Positions 20,701 to 31,609 of a stretch of DNA of 64,000 nt are shown in pieces. Source of the stretch: Paracentrotus lividus (taxonomy: Eukaryota; Echinodermata; Echinoidea; Camarodonta; Echinidae); NCBI GenBank assembly GCA_940671915.1, contig CALNVZ010003434.1:571373-635372 (forward strand). Reading direction: 5' to 3'. Under the pieces are notes generated by a model. It searched no databases. It was not told where the DNA came from and saw only the letters and a program-made list of their open reading frames with translations. Each line of letters starts with the position of its first letter. Positions within the stretch are counted from its first letter, which is position 1. The position numbers and the translations under genes are program-made.

Positions 20701-21318
20701 AAGGACCAAATCAAATCATCCTTGGTTATTTACAGTTTACAGAACAGGAGAATGAAGAAATTTTAGATTCGGTTGTTCAGTAGTGAACACCATATCTATG
20801 TCAGATACGCCATACTAACCTTTCCCTTAATTGCTACGTACCAGTCCTATCTCTTATAAACAGCTTACAGAGAAGCGGAATGCTTGAATATTCCTGTCAA
20901 TAGCCAGAAAAACTGACAACTTGAGTGTCCCAGAATCCCAGGATCGAGACCAAAATGACCTCCAGCCTTCAGACGTGTCAGAAGAAGTGATAGAGTCAAT
21001 GGAAGTGAAGGAGCCTGAAATAAGCCCCCAAAATTTAACGTGTCACCGAGGCTGGGGTATCAGATAGGCATGAATGGGCACAACTAAACATGACTGGGAA
21101 ATCAAAGACATGGAGAAAAATTATGTCATACACATTTACAGACGATCAGAAAAAATGTTTTCCCTATAGATGAGGTGAATATAGATGATTTTTTACAACA
21201 AATCGAGAGCTGTTCACCATAATGTTATAGTTTCTCAAAAGCAGGATAAGCAGACCTAAATGTAATTTGGGTGAAATGATTGGCGTTGTGGGTTTTTTAA
21301 AAATTATTATGTACATGT

Positions 21319-21353
<35 letters not shown>

Positions 21354-21835
21354 AAAGAAAATAATTTATCATATTGACGGATATTCATTTCTATACTAAA
21401 GCTCCCTTTGAACATCTGGGTTAGATTTTGTTACTTGATTTTGTGTAGAAAATTGCAATCAAGCTATTAATTTTCTAAATTCTTGTCTGATTTAAGTGGA
21501 ACAACTGAAGAACTTTCTGAAAGGGATGCGAACTCAGTTTAGCGGAACAACACATCTAAACTCTGGAAAAGGAGCAAAAATGTTGGATCGAGACAAATGG
21601 ATCTTGAGAACCACAATCGCATGACAAGGAAGAGGATTCTTGTGTTGTTATTTTTGTTTTAATTTCACTTGAAGGAACTTTAATTGACAAGAGAGGATTA
21701 CAGAACACTTTTGCGTTTTTCCAGAGTAGTGTTACTAAAGATCTGATTCTTTTGTTCAACATCCTTATTACATAATCATCTCATCTTATTTACCTCCATC
21801 CTCTTATCTCTCATTGGTTATTCTTATGGATTGGA
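20701..21835 (+). other. No intact gene; degraded sequence with a GAT microsatellite
   Basis: I see a few short frames (for example SVPESQDRDQNDLQPSDVSE near 20930) but no recognisable domain. The only defined structure is the trinucleotide repeat listed separately. Confidence 0.4.
21320..21352 (+). repeat. (GAT)n microsatellite
   Basis: Eleven uninterrupted GAT units. Confidence 0.95.
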
Positions 21836-22040
21836 CTGTTTTTTAGTTATATCTTAGTTTAGTTAAATTAAATATTGTTATGTTTCCTGAGTTACTATTT
21901 TGATGTTAGGCCAGGACGGCCACTGTAATAATACGGATGTTATTTTCAATAAAGGCAGACCAGATGGAGATTCCAGAGATTACACAACATCTTGTCTTCA
22001 GTTTCCCTTCTTTGAGTTATTCTACGTTCGATTAAACCAT
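21836..22040 (+). repeat. Possible Gypsy LTR-like fragment
   Basis: The AT-rich stretch has GGCCAGGACGGCCACTG followed by TTTTCAATAAAGGCAG, a polyadenylation signal in a position like that in retroelement LTRs, and Gypsy RT and Gag scraps follow within 0.5 kb. The LTR boundaries cannot be set because no partner copy is in the window. Confidence 0.3.
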
Positions 22041-22079
22041 GCGACATTAGTTAAATGCTAGACAGTTTGTGATGCTTTT

Positions 22080-22300
22080 CCTTTGCCTAGAGTAGAGGAA
22101 TCGTTAGAAGCTCTTTCTGGGGCCAAGTATTATAGTTTATTTAGCCCACGGTAAATGTTATTTGTTTCAAGAAAGTGTCCACTACTTGGGACATATAGTT
22201 GATGCTAGTGGTGTAAGAGTAGATGAAGGCAAAATTAAGAAAATAAAGGAGTGGCCTGAACCTCAAAATCTGGAACAATTGCAATATCTTTTTCTAGTCT
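22080..22300 (+). mobile_element. Ty3/Gypsy RT fragment with internal deletion
   Basis: PRVEESLEALSGAKYYSLF, from before the RT palm, is joined directly to HYLGHIVDASGVRVDEGKI and KKIKEWPEP, from after it. About 120 codons including the YLDD region are missing. The join is at about 22150. Confidence 0.7.
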
Positions 22301-22369
22301 AATTAAAAGCGAAATTGTTCAGAGGTGCAAGTTCAATAGTTGATTCAGAATGGAAAACAAATTGATCGC

Positions 22370-22520
22370 GGATTTCATGGCGTCCCTATGACTACTGGCT
22401 GAGTTCTGCAATTATTGGGCAACACTTGACAACATGCTCCGTTATCGCCTAGTTTGTGGTGTCCATGACGACCGCATCCAAAGGAGGCGACCTCTCCGAG
22501 ACTCCAGAGACTCATAATTG
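22370..22520 (+). mobile_element. Ty3/Gypsy Gag scrap
   Basis: The frame LLAEFCNYWATLDNMLRYR, then LVCGVHDDRIQRR matches the Gag signature I recall as LRxRLVCGVxDxxIQRRLL. It is a short fossil with a stop in front of it. Confidence 0.65.
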
Positions 22521-22744
22521 CGAACCCATCTCATTGCCAGTGAGATAAGTCCTTTGGCAAATGAGATTGCATTTAATTGAAACTTTGTGTGGGAAAAAAA
22601 AAACCCAAACGATGAAACCAAAATCTTATAAAAAGTTGGTTTCGTACCCTACAAATGAAAAACTTGGAAAAAATGGGTTTTGTTCCTATCACCTTCAAAG
22701 GACCCTAACTCTGGGACCCTTGACAATATGGACGTAAGCAATGT

Positions 22745-22925
22745 CTCAAATTTAAGCTGATGAGTTACATAGTATTTTAGTAAACAAATTACAAAAATAA
22801 ACCATAAATGACTGACATTTTAGTATAAACAAATCACAAGAATAACCCATATACTTTTGAAATGACTGACCTCTGAACGAAATCGAAACGTAGCTCTCTA
22901 CGTTTCAATTTGTCTACCGTCCTTT
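22745..22925 (+). repeat. Imperfect tandem duplication followed by a hairpin with hammerhead-like residues
   Basis: The stretch TTTTAGTAAACAAATTACA...AATGACTGAC occurs twice with variation (22780-22835 and 22837-22872). It is followed by CTGAACGA (22873-22880), GAAA (22885-22888) and a perfect 9-bp hairpin, GAAACGTAG/CTACGTTTC with loop CTCT (22885-22906). The combination resembles the 3' end of Penelope-like elements, but stem II is missing. Confidence 0.35.
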
Positions 22926-23333
22926 ATTTCGCCTGTATTAAAATAAGATGAATCACTGCAACACATGTTTAGCAAGGGGCCATATTTCGTTTTATATACA
23001 GTTGATATAAAAGAAGAATGCCAAAAAACATAAAATCATAGATTTTATAATAAAAAGGAGCATAGCTCTCAAAAACTGAAAAGTGAAGTCACACTCTACG
23101 TCAGTGCTTATGGTGTGACAAAAAGAAAGATAAAAAAAAAAAAGATTTGATTTGATTGGAAACAACAAACAGAAAGCTGTCTTCCAAAATCCCATTATAA
23201 AATCTATGATGGATTTTAATATTGGATTCTGTGTCAATCATGCATCATGGATTAATTTATAAATGGAGCATACATGTATGTATGCATCATTAAAAGTATG
23301 ATGAGCTCTTTTATATTTCTTTCTTTTCATTTC
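22926..23333 (+). other. No gene seen
   Basis: AT-rich sequence ending in a good pyrimidine tract and acceptor (TTCTTTTCATTTCAG) at 23333 that starts the next exon. Confidence 0.5.
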
Positions 23334-24060
23334 AGAATCACTGTCGCAGAGACAGAAGGCTCCAGAGATCTGTTTCAGAAAAAGTAGTTCACTATGAGCA
23401 ATCAAGTGGTTCAGAATGGCTCCCTTCAGATGTTCCTCCATCTGACTCTAATGAAGATGAACAAACACCGTTAGTTTCATCTCGATTTGATCTATCTGAA
23501 TTACAAATAAAGTCGCCAAAGACTTGGTCATCATGTTCATCCCCAAAAGTTCAGAAAATGTCAATGAAGATAGCAGAGAAAGAGGAGAAAGAAAATAAGA
23601 GATATATTAAACATAATAGAGTGTGTCCATTCTGTCATTAGAGTTGTAGGGAAAAGTTGTCCAGACACATCCGCAAAGTCCACAAGGATGAAAAAGTGGT
23701 CAATAGAGAAATGAAGCTTCCTAAGAAAGAACAAATGAGGGCATTTGCAGAGTTCAAGAAACAAGGTATTCTCTGCAGAAACAGAAAATGTGCAAAGGAT
23801 GAAGAAGAACCTGTCTATAAAATGGAACGGTGCACAGGAAAGAAAGATGCCCATATCATTTGTGATATTTGCAAAGGTTTTTATGCCAACAAATTATTTT
23901 CAAGACACCTTAAAATGTGTCGAGGAGATACAATCATTCCTTCATCTTCTGTTTCTGCATCATTGCTCTTAACTGATCCTAACACAGAAGTTAGCCGAGG
24001 CTTTGCTTCAAATACCCTGTCAAAAATAAAGGATGATGAAATTGGTGAAACATGCAAGAA
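23334..24060 (+). pseudogene. C2H2-type zinc-finger exon of a probable TE protein, one in-frame stop
   Basis: After acceptor CATTTCAG the frame runs about 240 codons, broken only by a TAG at 23639-23641. Upstream is an acidic serine-rich region (EQSSGSEWLPSDVPPSDSNE). Then come zinc finger 1 (VCPFC at about 23621, then LSRHIRKVH), a basic linker (KLPKKEQMRAFAEFKKQGIL), and zinc finger 2 (CDICKGFYANKLFSRHLKMC, a C2HC-like spacing). The frame continues through LLTDPNTEVSRGFASNTLSK to ETCKK. Paired fingers with a KKxxRxxxFxxLRKQG linker are a pattern I recall from invertebrate and fish TE proteins, possibly linked to tyrosine-recombinase elements; that link is uncertain. The stop lies inside finger 1. 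Confidence 0.55.
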
Positions 24061-24463
24061 AAATGGCCGGGTTTTTTTGCCAGCTGGGCTCTCGGCTGTC
24101 GACCGCACGATCCCAAAGAAAATCGTCCCCCATGTCACCCAGGAAAATTTTCTGTATCAATTATGCTAATTAATACATAAATCTATACAATGCTCTAATT
24201 CAATGAATAAAGCTCGAAAGCTGCTAATTTTTTATTTATATACTCTTTGTAAGATTCAGATGAAATAGATTAATTTTTTTTTTTTTTTTTAAATTTCAGA
24301 TTTTTGCAACCTGAAATTCAAAATGGATGACAGCTCTGGGGATCATTGGGTCAAGCTACGTCACAAAATTCTCTATAAACCAATTTCTTTCGCTCTATTA
24401 TATCAAAAAGGAAGTTGCCAAGGTTGTTTATGTTTGTCAATCATTTCACTATGTATATATTGA
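24061..24463 (+). other. Diverged copy of CACTA-like 3' spacer, then AT-rich sequence
   Basis: The words CTCGGCTGTCGACCGCACG, CATGTCACCCAGG, AATTATGCTAATTAATAC and AATAAAGCTCGAAAG align in order with 2085-2260 of the CACTA-like unit but are well diverged. A poly-T run (24273-24290) and acceptor AAATTTCAG follow, then no recognisable coding sequence. Confidence 0.4.
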
Positions 24464-25440
24464 AAGCTTGGCAAAATAAATGAGGTACACAGAAGCTACG
24501 ACTGGCGTTTCATTTCTTCCACTTGTTCAATTCATACAATGAACAAATGACTAGTGAGTTAGGCATAATAGCCGACTTTCAAGCAGCAGATTTCATTTTG
24601 GAAGCAGATGACTTGACATTGGGGTTTGATGCCACCACCCAGGAAGGCCTACATGTGAACAGCATTCATGTCATCAGCAAGACTGATTGCCATGTACTAT
24701 ATGTAGCAATAGACAAATTGCCAGGTGGCACCACTGAGGACTATGAACAGTATATCCATGACACTATCACCAACATAGCAAAAGTACACTCGAAGTTCCC
24801 TGATACAAATTTTGAACAAACTCACAAAACCATCATCAATTAAATATGTAACACAATGACACACAGGGCAGCTGTGAATCATGTCAACATCCAGCGGGTG
24901 GAATTGAACTGGAACAAACATCTAAATGAACTCAACTGCTACCTCCACCCGCTGGATACGATTGCCAGTTCTGTGTGAACGGCACTAAAAGCAAATGAGC
25001 CAGCAGTAGACAAGAAATTGTATGGGACAGACTGTGTGGCAAGCAGTTTAATACTGGCCATCAATAGGTTCAGGTACAAAGATGGCAAAGGCGATCCAAA
25101 AGGATAGACAAGAAATTGTATGGGACAGACTGTGTGGCAAGCAGTTTAATACTGGCCATCAATAAGTTCAGGTACAAAGATGGCAAAGGCGATCCCAAAG
25201 GATAGACAAGAAATTGTATGGGACAGACTGTGTGGCAAGCAGTTTAATACTGGCTATCAATAAGTTCAGGTACAAAGATGGCAAAGGCGATCCAAAAGGA
25301 TTTGTGAGTGCTTTAAACAGTGCTGGCCTACCCTGGGGACTCTCGCCACGTTACCGTGGAAACTGACTTCACATCTTGTTTCATATTGCAGGGAAGTTGC
25401 ATGAACATTCAGGCTTTTTCACGAAACTGTTTGAAGAAGG
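24464..25440 (+). pseudogene. GFDATT transposase-like protein, copy P1
   Basis: This is the longest clean copy of a protein repeated seven times in the next 12 kb. An open frame of 106 codons (24523-24843) contains SELGIIADFQAADFILEADD, LTLGFDATTQEGLHVNSIHV, LYVAIDKLPGGTTEDYEQYI and FEQTHKTI. After a stop the next frame gives NTMTHRAAVNHVNIQRVELN and LNELNCYLHPLDTIASSV, then KKLYGTDCVASSL and FRYKDGKGDPKGF, and near 25376 LFHIAGKLHEHSGFFTKLFEEGT. The D in FDATT, the D/H near RAAVNH and the D in HPLD could form an RNase H-like acidic triad, so I infer a cut-and-paste transposase. I recall similar invertebrate proteins but no superfamily name. A donor-like AG|GTACTG ends the segment. Confidence 0.5.
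25011..25305 (+). repeat. 98-bp tandem triplication inside P1
   Basis: The unit starting TATGGGACAGACTGTGTGG occurs at 25021, 25119 and 25217. The other copies of this protein (28122, 30018, 35060, 35640) have it once. The unit length is not a multiple of three and each join creates GGATAGAC, putting a TAG in frame. Confidence 0.95.
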
Positions 25441-25627
25441 TACTGTAAATTGTAATTTTATTCCAATCACCACAGCTGTTTATCACATATATGGTATGTA
25501 TGTATGTATGACTCTTTTCCACGGATTGTGTGTATACGTACGTGTACTGTATAATGTGATTGTGAAATATCTGTGGCTTTCTTTCGATCTCGTTGTCGTC
25601 TATGTTGACAAATATAAATACCCAAGA

Positions 25628-25968
25628 ATGGCTGGGGTTAGTGAAGAGTTGGATCAAAATCACCTTTTTATGGACCTTGAAGACTTTCTGGAGGATGATG
25701 TAGGAGACAAAAGCATGGACGAGGATGATAATGGAAGCTGGGAAGATGCCAGTACAACAAGTGACGGTGATGGGGAAATTGGAGAGCAAGGGGTGATCGA
25801 TGCAGTTGAAGTTCCCCCTGCTGCAGGTGGGGAAGTAAATGAAGTACCAGTAACACCTCGGGTCCCACAGCCATATCTTCACGAGCCATTACCAAGAGAT
25901 GGTGTGGTAAACCATAGCGATGCTCATCAACAAAATGTTGAACCTCTTCGTCTATTGAACAATGATTG
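25628..25968 (+). pseudogene. Acidic exon, copy 1 (open)
   Basis: From ATG 25628 the frame reads MAGVSEELDQNHLFMDLEDF, then LEDDVGDKSMDEDDNGSWED, then ASTTSDGDG and VPQPYLHEPLPRDG, and ends at a strong donor, GATTG|GTAAGT. It is highly acidic, about 113 codons, and this copy is uninterrupted. It lies 0.2 kb after the GFDATT protein in each large unit. A nuclear or linker region is possible; no domain is recognised. Copies at 28521 and 33555 are frameshifted. Confidence 0.5.
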
Positions 25969-26367
25969 GTAAGTAGAATATTTGTAGATCTAGATTAATC
26001 ATCCCCTTTCTACTTTTGTCGTAATTTTGACCAATATCTGGGACAGTTATGTTGAACATTATTTCATCTTTTCCAGTTATTGGATTGACCGACTTGCGAC
26101 TATTGTACCGGGATGGATACAAACCAGTATAGAGTCGAGTGTAGTTGGTTTTTTTTTTTCATGCTCAGCTCCTATTTCATGGCCCTTCCCATGAGTTGGT
26201 ATTTGTGAAATGTTGACCAGAGTTTGGTCATGATCAGTTGATAGTTTTATTTCACAATAATGTGATGTAGCCTAGTTTGGAACAATTGATCAGAAGTATG
26301 TGCTATTACAAATCAAATATATAACTAAGAATAATATAATTTTGTTTGTTTTCCTTTCTTTCATCAG
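25969..26367 (+). other. Intron of the composite unit
   Basis: It starts with GTAAGTAGAATATTTG and ends with a pyrimidine tract and CTTTCATCAG at 26367. A poly-T run is at about 26148-26160. Short copies recur at 28864-29255 and 33898-34289. Confidence 0.55.
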
Positions 26368-26486
26368 GTGCTTGTGTGGTGGCCAATGCCACGTGGAGCC
26401 ATCATTTTCTGCAGGGGACTGTATATGCTGCAGAGAGATTGAAGAAGTTTCGGCAGAGGCAGACAGACTTGGAGGCGGATGTTTGA
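26368..26486 (+). pseudogene. C-terminal exon of the composite unit
   Basis: After acceptor CTTTCATCAG the frame reads GACVVANATWSHHFLQGTVY and AAERLKKFRQRQTDLEADV, ending at TGA. Longer versions at 29256 and 34290 continue into an acidic segment (CIDEGNEEYHDD, YEGGDDDDAW). In the copies at 31392 and 36466 the acceptor reads TCATCGGG, so the AG is lost. Confidence 0.4.
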
Positions 26487-26589
26487 GTTTGACTGAAGCA
26501 TTTGAGGCGGCCATTCTCCATCCAACCTCACTGTACATTTGATGGCTCGAATATACGGATAGATGGCGGCAAGCATTTGAGATTGGCCG

Positions 26590-27150
26590 TCTACTGTGAA
26601 GCTGAATTGGGAGCAGATCATTCAGGTCAACTGCGTTAAGCATAGCGATTTAGAGGCTGTGATCAACGAGCACAAAGCAGTCTTCAAAGATGAGTTGGGC
26701 ACACTGAAGGGCACCCAGGATAAAATCTACGTAGATAAGGATGCCACAACCAGATATTGTAGAGGTCGCTGTTTGCTACCATAATGCAATCAAAAAATTG
26801 GATGAAGATGAGCTTGATCAATTGCAAGTGGAGGGCTTAATCGACCCGATTCAATTTTCGGAGTGGGCCGTGCCAATTGTGCCAGGGATGAAGGCAGACA
26901 AATCATCAGTAAAGATCTGTGGTGGATTACAAAGTTACTGTCAACAAGGCGGCTAGACTGGATTAAATATCCAATACTGAAAATTGAAGATCTGTTTGCA
27001 TCACTCTTGAAGGGTGACAAATTCTCATTGTTGGATATGTCACAAGTGTATCAACAGTTGCTGCTAACGACGAATCGCGGAAGTGATGTGATTCAATACA
27101 CACAGGAGTCTTTTCCCGTGTTTATCAGTATTGTGCTATGTGGACTCTAG
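26590..27150 (+). mobile_element. Ty3/Gypsy RT fragment, copy 1
   Basis: The translation reads NWEQIIQVNCVKHSDLEAVI, AVFKDELGTLKGTQDKIYVD, then in another frame FSEWAVPIVPGMKADKSSV, IPKIEDLFASLLKGDKFSLL-type residues and DMSQVYQQLLL. This is the start of a Gypsy RT from before the fingers to the first catalytic aspartate (LDMS). It ends before the MPFG and YLDD motifs. Three copies end at the same point, so the truncation predates the duplication. Confidence 0.85.
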
Positions 27151-27570
27151 GGTACGATTAAATAGGGCAATCGTAGGGCAGAAATCACAAGATACAGTGT
27201 ATGACATTTCAATATATGTATACCAAGGGAAGAAGAATTTTGTGTAAGCACTTCACTTCTACCTGAATGGAAATGCAAGACTATTAACTGTAAGAAGGGT
27301 AAATGTTTTAGCGTATTTCATTTGACACCAGGTATGAGACTATCTATAAATCACAATGGCAATTCATTCACAGAATAAGGATTTAATAATAATATGGATG
27401 ACAATACTCTATTCGCGGTGGTAAGAAGGAATACCATAATCAGTTTTGAATGAAGGGAATAGAACAATTAACTTTTTGCTTGTCGGGACAGCGGATAATA
27501 TACAATGAACGATGAGAGTGGTGCCCCATGCTACAACGATACACTAAACCATTTAAGGTTTGCTGCAAAT
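27151..27570 (+). other. Upstream spacer or exon of unit X
   Basis: Shared with 32166-32590. One frame reads LPEWKCKTINCKKGKCFSVF, which may be an upstream exon of the GFDATT protein since a later frame (NDTLNHLRFAANIRL, near 27540) runs into it. No domain is recognised. Confidence 0.35.
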
Positions 27571-28345
27571 ATAAGATTGGCAAAATAAAGAGTAAACAGA
27601 AGGTACGACTGGCGTTTCATCTTCCACTTGTTCAATTCATACAATGAACAAATGACTATGTGAGTTAGGCATAATAGCTGACTTTCAAGCAGCAATTTCA
27701 TTGGAAGCAGAGACTTGACATTTGGGTTTGATGCCAACACCCAGGAAGGCCTACATGTGAACAGCATTCATGTCACCAGCAAGACTGATTGCCATGTACT
27801 ATATGTAGCAATAGACCAATTGCCAGGTGCCACCGATGAGGAACTATGAACAGCATACCCATGACACTATCACCAACATAGCAAATGTACACTCCAAGTT
27901 CCCTGATACAAATTTGAACAAACTCACAAAACCATCATCAATTAAATATCCAACACAATGACACACAGGGCAGCTGTAAATCATGTCACCATCCAGCGGG
28001 TGGAATTGAACTGGAACAAACATCTAAATAACTCAACTGCTACCTCCACCCGCTGGATACGATTGCCAGTTCTGTGTGAACGGCACTGAAAGCAAACGAG
28101 CCAGCAGTAGACAAGAAATTGTATGGTACAGACTGTGTAGCAAGCAGTTTAATACTGGCCATCAAGAAGTTCAGGTACAAAGATGGCAAAGGCGATCCAA
28201 AGATTTGTGAGTGCTTTAAACAGTGCTGGCCTACCCTGGGGGCTCTCGCCATGTTACCGTGGAAACTGACTTCACATCATGTTTCAATTGCAGGGAAGTT
28301 GCATGAACATTCAGGCTTTTTCACGAAACTGTTTGAAGAAGGTAC
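27571..28345 (+). pseudogene. GFDATT transposase-like protein, copy P2
   Basis: Same protein as P1, without the 98-bp triplication. The motifs GFDANTQEG, LPGATDEE, RAAVNHVTIQRV, HPLDTIASS and RYKDGKGDP are spread over three frames. Confidence 0.5.
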
Positions 28346-28520
28346 TGTAAATTGTAATTTTATTCCAATCACCACAGCTGTTTATCACATATGGCATGTA
28401 TGTATGTATGGCTCTTTGCCACGGATTGTGTGTATACGTACGTGTACTGTATAATGTGATTGCGAAATATCTTGTGCTTTCTTTCGATCTCGTTGTTGAC
28501 TATGTTGGCAAATATAAATA

Positions 28521-28863
28521 CCCAAGAATGACTGGGTTAGTGAAGAGTTGGATCAAAATCACCTTTATATGGACATTGAAGACTTTCTGGAAGATGATGA
28601 AGGAGACGAAAGCATGGACGAGGATGATGATGGAAGCTGGGAAGATGCCAGTACAACAAGTGACGGTGATGGGAAATTGGAGAGCAAGGTGATCGATGCA
28701 GTTGAAGTTCCCCTGCTGCAGGTGGGGAAGTAAATGAAGTACCAGTAACACCTCGGGTCCCACAGCCATATCTTCACGAGCCATTACCAAGAGATGGTGT
28801 GGTAAACCATAGCGATGCTCATCAACAAAATGTTGAACCTCTTCGTCTATTGAACAATGATTG
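28521..28863 (+). pseudogene. Acidic exon, copy 2 (frameshifted)
   Basis: It contains HLYMDIEDFLEDDEGDESM and DEDDDGSWEDASTTSDGDG, but a lost base near 28672 shifts the rest. The donor GATTG|GTAAGT is intact. Confidence 0.45.
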
Positions 28864-29255
28864 GTAAGTAGAATATTTGTAGATCTAGATTAATCATCCC
28901 CTTTCTACTTTTGTCGTAATTTTGACCAATATCTGGGACAGTTATGTTGAACATTATTTCATCTTTTCCAGTTATTGGATTGACCGACTTGCACTATTGT
29001 ACCGGGATGGATACAAACCAGTATAGAGTCGAGTGTAGTGTTTTTTTTTTTCATGCTCAGCTCCTATTTCATGGCCCTTCCCATGAGTTGGTATTTGTGA
29101 AATGTTGACCAGAGTTTGGTCATGATCAGTTAGTTTTATTTCCAATAATGTGATGTAGCCTAGTTTGGAACAGTTGATCAGAAGCATGTGCTATTACAAA
29201 TCAAATATATAACTAAGGATAATATAATTTTGTTTGTTTTCCTTTCTTTCATCAG

Positions 29256-29600
29256 GTGCTTGTCGGTGGCCACTGCCATGTGGAGCCATCTTTTCTGCAG
29301 GGGACTGAATATGCTGCAGAGAGATTGAAGAAGTTTCGCAGAGGCAGATAGACTTGGAGGCGGATGTTCGAGTGTGACTGAAACATTCGAAAATGCAGAG
29401 AAATTGTTTGGTTCTCCTCTTATAGCTGAATGTAGTTCATAATGATGACAGACATATATTGTGCATAGATGAGGGTAATGAAGAATACCATGATGATAAA
29501 CTGTGCATGGACATGATTGTTCATAGATATGAGGGGGGTGACGATGATGATGCATGGATGATAATGTTTGTAGACAAAAATACAATAAAGGTGTGTGGTA
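29256..29600 (+). pseudogene. C-terminal exon with acidic tail, copy 2
   Basis: Acceptor TTTCATCAG. Frames include EYAAERLKKF-type residues and later CIDEGNEEYHDDKLCMDMIV and YEGGDDDDAWMIMFVDKNT. It is joined directly to P3 at about 29638. Confidence 0.35.
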
Positions 29601-29637
29601 TGTTAAACATACCATCCAATGTTATCTATAATATAAT

Positions 29638-30235
29638 ACTACATGTGAACAGCATTCATGTCACCAGCAAGACTGATTGCCATGTTACTATATGTAGCAA
29701 TAGACCAATTGCCAGGTGCACCGATGAGACTAAGAACAGCATACCCATGACACTATCGGCAACATAACAAATGTACACTCCAAGTTCCTGATACAAATTT
29801 TGAACAAACTTGCAATACCATCATCAATCATATTTTATCCAACACAATGATAGACAGGGCAGCTGTGAATCATGACACCATCCAGCAGGTGGAATTGAAC
29901 TGAACAAACATCTAAATGAACTCAACTGCTACCTCCACCCCTGGATACGATTGCCAATTCTGTGTTGAACGGCACTCAAAGCCAATGAGCCTGAAGTTGT
30001 GAAGAAGTTGTATGGGACAGACTGTGTGCAAGCAATTTGATACCGGCCATTAACAAGTTTCGTTACAAGGATGGCAAAGGCGATGCAAAGACTTCGTGAG
30101 TGCTTTAGACAGTGCTGGCCTACCCCAGGGAATCTTGCCACGTTACCATGGAAACCGACTTCACATCATGTTTCATATTGCAGGGAAGTTGCATGAACAT
30201 TCAGGCTTTTTACTACACTGTTTGAAGAAGGTACT
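29638..30235 (+). pseudogene. GFDATT protein, copy P3 (5'-truncated)
   Basis: It starts at HVNSIHVTSKTDCH, so the FDATT motif is missing. The later motifs HPLD-type, KKLYGTDC and KLHEHSGF are present in shifting frames. The downstream intron is fused to a CACTA-like CNKC fragment at 30287-30365. Confidence 0.45.
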
Positions 30236-30286
30236 GTAACTTGTAATTTTATTCCAATCACCACAGCTGTTTATCACATGTAGTAA

Positions 30287-30365
30287 AATTGCTCTTGATC
30301 TTAGGGAAAAAGGGATGAAATTGAAGATGGACTGTGTAATAAGTGTAGTGTACTGTATGTGGTGA
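30287..30365 (+). pseudogene. Short CACTA-like CNKC fragment
   Basis: AGGGATGAAATTGAAGATGG, then TGTAATAAGTGTAGTG matches the start of the fragment at 433. It is fused to P4 at GATACAAATTTTG. Confidence 0.5.
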
Positions 30366-30797
30366 TACAAATTTTGAACAAACTCGCAAAACCATCATCA
30401 ATCATATATCCAACACAATGACACACAGGAGCTGTAAATATGTCACCATCCAGCGGGTGGAATTGAACTGGAACAAACATCTAAATGAACTTAACTGCTA
30501 CCTCCACCCCCTGGATCGATTGCCAGTTCTGTGTGAACGCCACTCAAGCCAACGAGCCTGAAGTTGTGAAGAAGTTGTATGGGACAGACTGTGTGGCAAG
30601 CAATTGATACTGGCCATTAACAAGTTTCTTACAAGGATGGCAAAGGCGACGCAAAGGGCTTCGTGAGTGCTTTAGACAGTGCTGGCCTACCCCAGGACTC
30701 TTGCCACGTTACCGTGGAAACCGACTTCACATCTTGTTTCATATTGCAGGGAAGTTGCATAACATTCAGGCTTTTCACAACTGTTTGAAGAAGGTAC
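30366..30797 (+). pseudogene. GFDATT protein, copy P4 (5'-truncated)
   Basis: It starts at the FEQTRKTI region, downstream of FDATT, and runs to FEEGT. Many one-base deletions relative to P7 (35420) indicate poor base calling. Confidence 0.45.
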
Positions 30798-30865
30798 TGT
30801 AACTTGTAATTTTATTCCAATCACCACAGCTGTTTATCACATTGTAGTAAACATTGCTCTTGATA

Positions 30866-31160
30866 ATTTAGGGAAAAAAGGATGAAATTGAAGATGGTAG
30901 TGTAATAAATGTAGTGTAATGTATGTGGTAAGAGAAAATGTGAAAGACAACAATTTCTTTGTAAAAATGATCTTATGGAGAACCACAAGGTGGTTACAAT
31001 ATGCTTATCAAATCGGAAAAAATTTAAAAGACTTCCGTCAATGACGTGTGTATTGGTTTCAAAGTAAGGAACCTGGTAAAGTCTGGCCAAATGTCTGACA
31101 ATGACTTGACAGTGACAATTAATATCGATGGTGTGCCCCTGTTCAAGTCTTCAGGAAAAT
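30866..31160 (+). pseudogene. CACTA-like CNKC to NIDG fragment
   Basis: It contains VKDNNFF, then MSDNDLTVTINIDGVPLFK and SSGKS, without the 424-bp segment. It breaks off at TCAGGAAAATCC into a poly-T run and the intron of the composite unit. Confidence 0.5.
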
Positions 31161-31391
31161 CCTTTTTTTTAATGCTGAACTAATATTTCATGGCCCTTCC
31201 ATGAGCTGGTATTTGTGAAATGTTGACCAGAGTTTGGTCATGACCAGTATTTCACAATTTTTGTGATGTAGCCTAGTTATGAAAAATAATAATAATAATA
31301 AAAAAAGTGAACAATTGATCAGAAGTATGTGCTACTACAATCAAATATATAACTAAGAATAATATAATTTTGTTTTTTTCCTTTCTTTCAT

Positions 31392-31510
31392 CGGGCGCTT
31401 TGTGGTGGCCACTGCCACGTGGAGCCATCATTTTCTGCAGGGGACTGTATATGCTACAGAGAGATTGAAAAGTTTCGGCAGAGGCAATAGACTTGGAGGC
31501 GGATGATTGA
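31392..31510 (+). pseudogene. C-terminal exon copy with lost acceptor
   Basis: Sequence as at 26368, but the acceptor is TTTCATCGGG instead of TTTCATCAGG. Confidence 0.4.
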
Positions 31511-31609
31511 GTTTGACTGAAGCATTCGAGGCGGCCATTCTCCATCCAACCTCACTGTACATTTGATGGCTCGAATATACGGATAGATGGCGGCAAGCAT
31601 TTGAGATTG

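Noticed and set aside
25409..25882. 157-codon minus-strand open frame
   Set aside because: It is antisense to the GFDATT end, the intron and the acidic exon, rich in H, Y and I from reversed AT-rich codons, with no recognisable motif.
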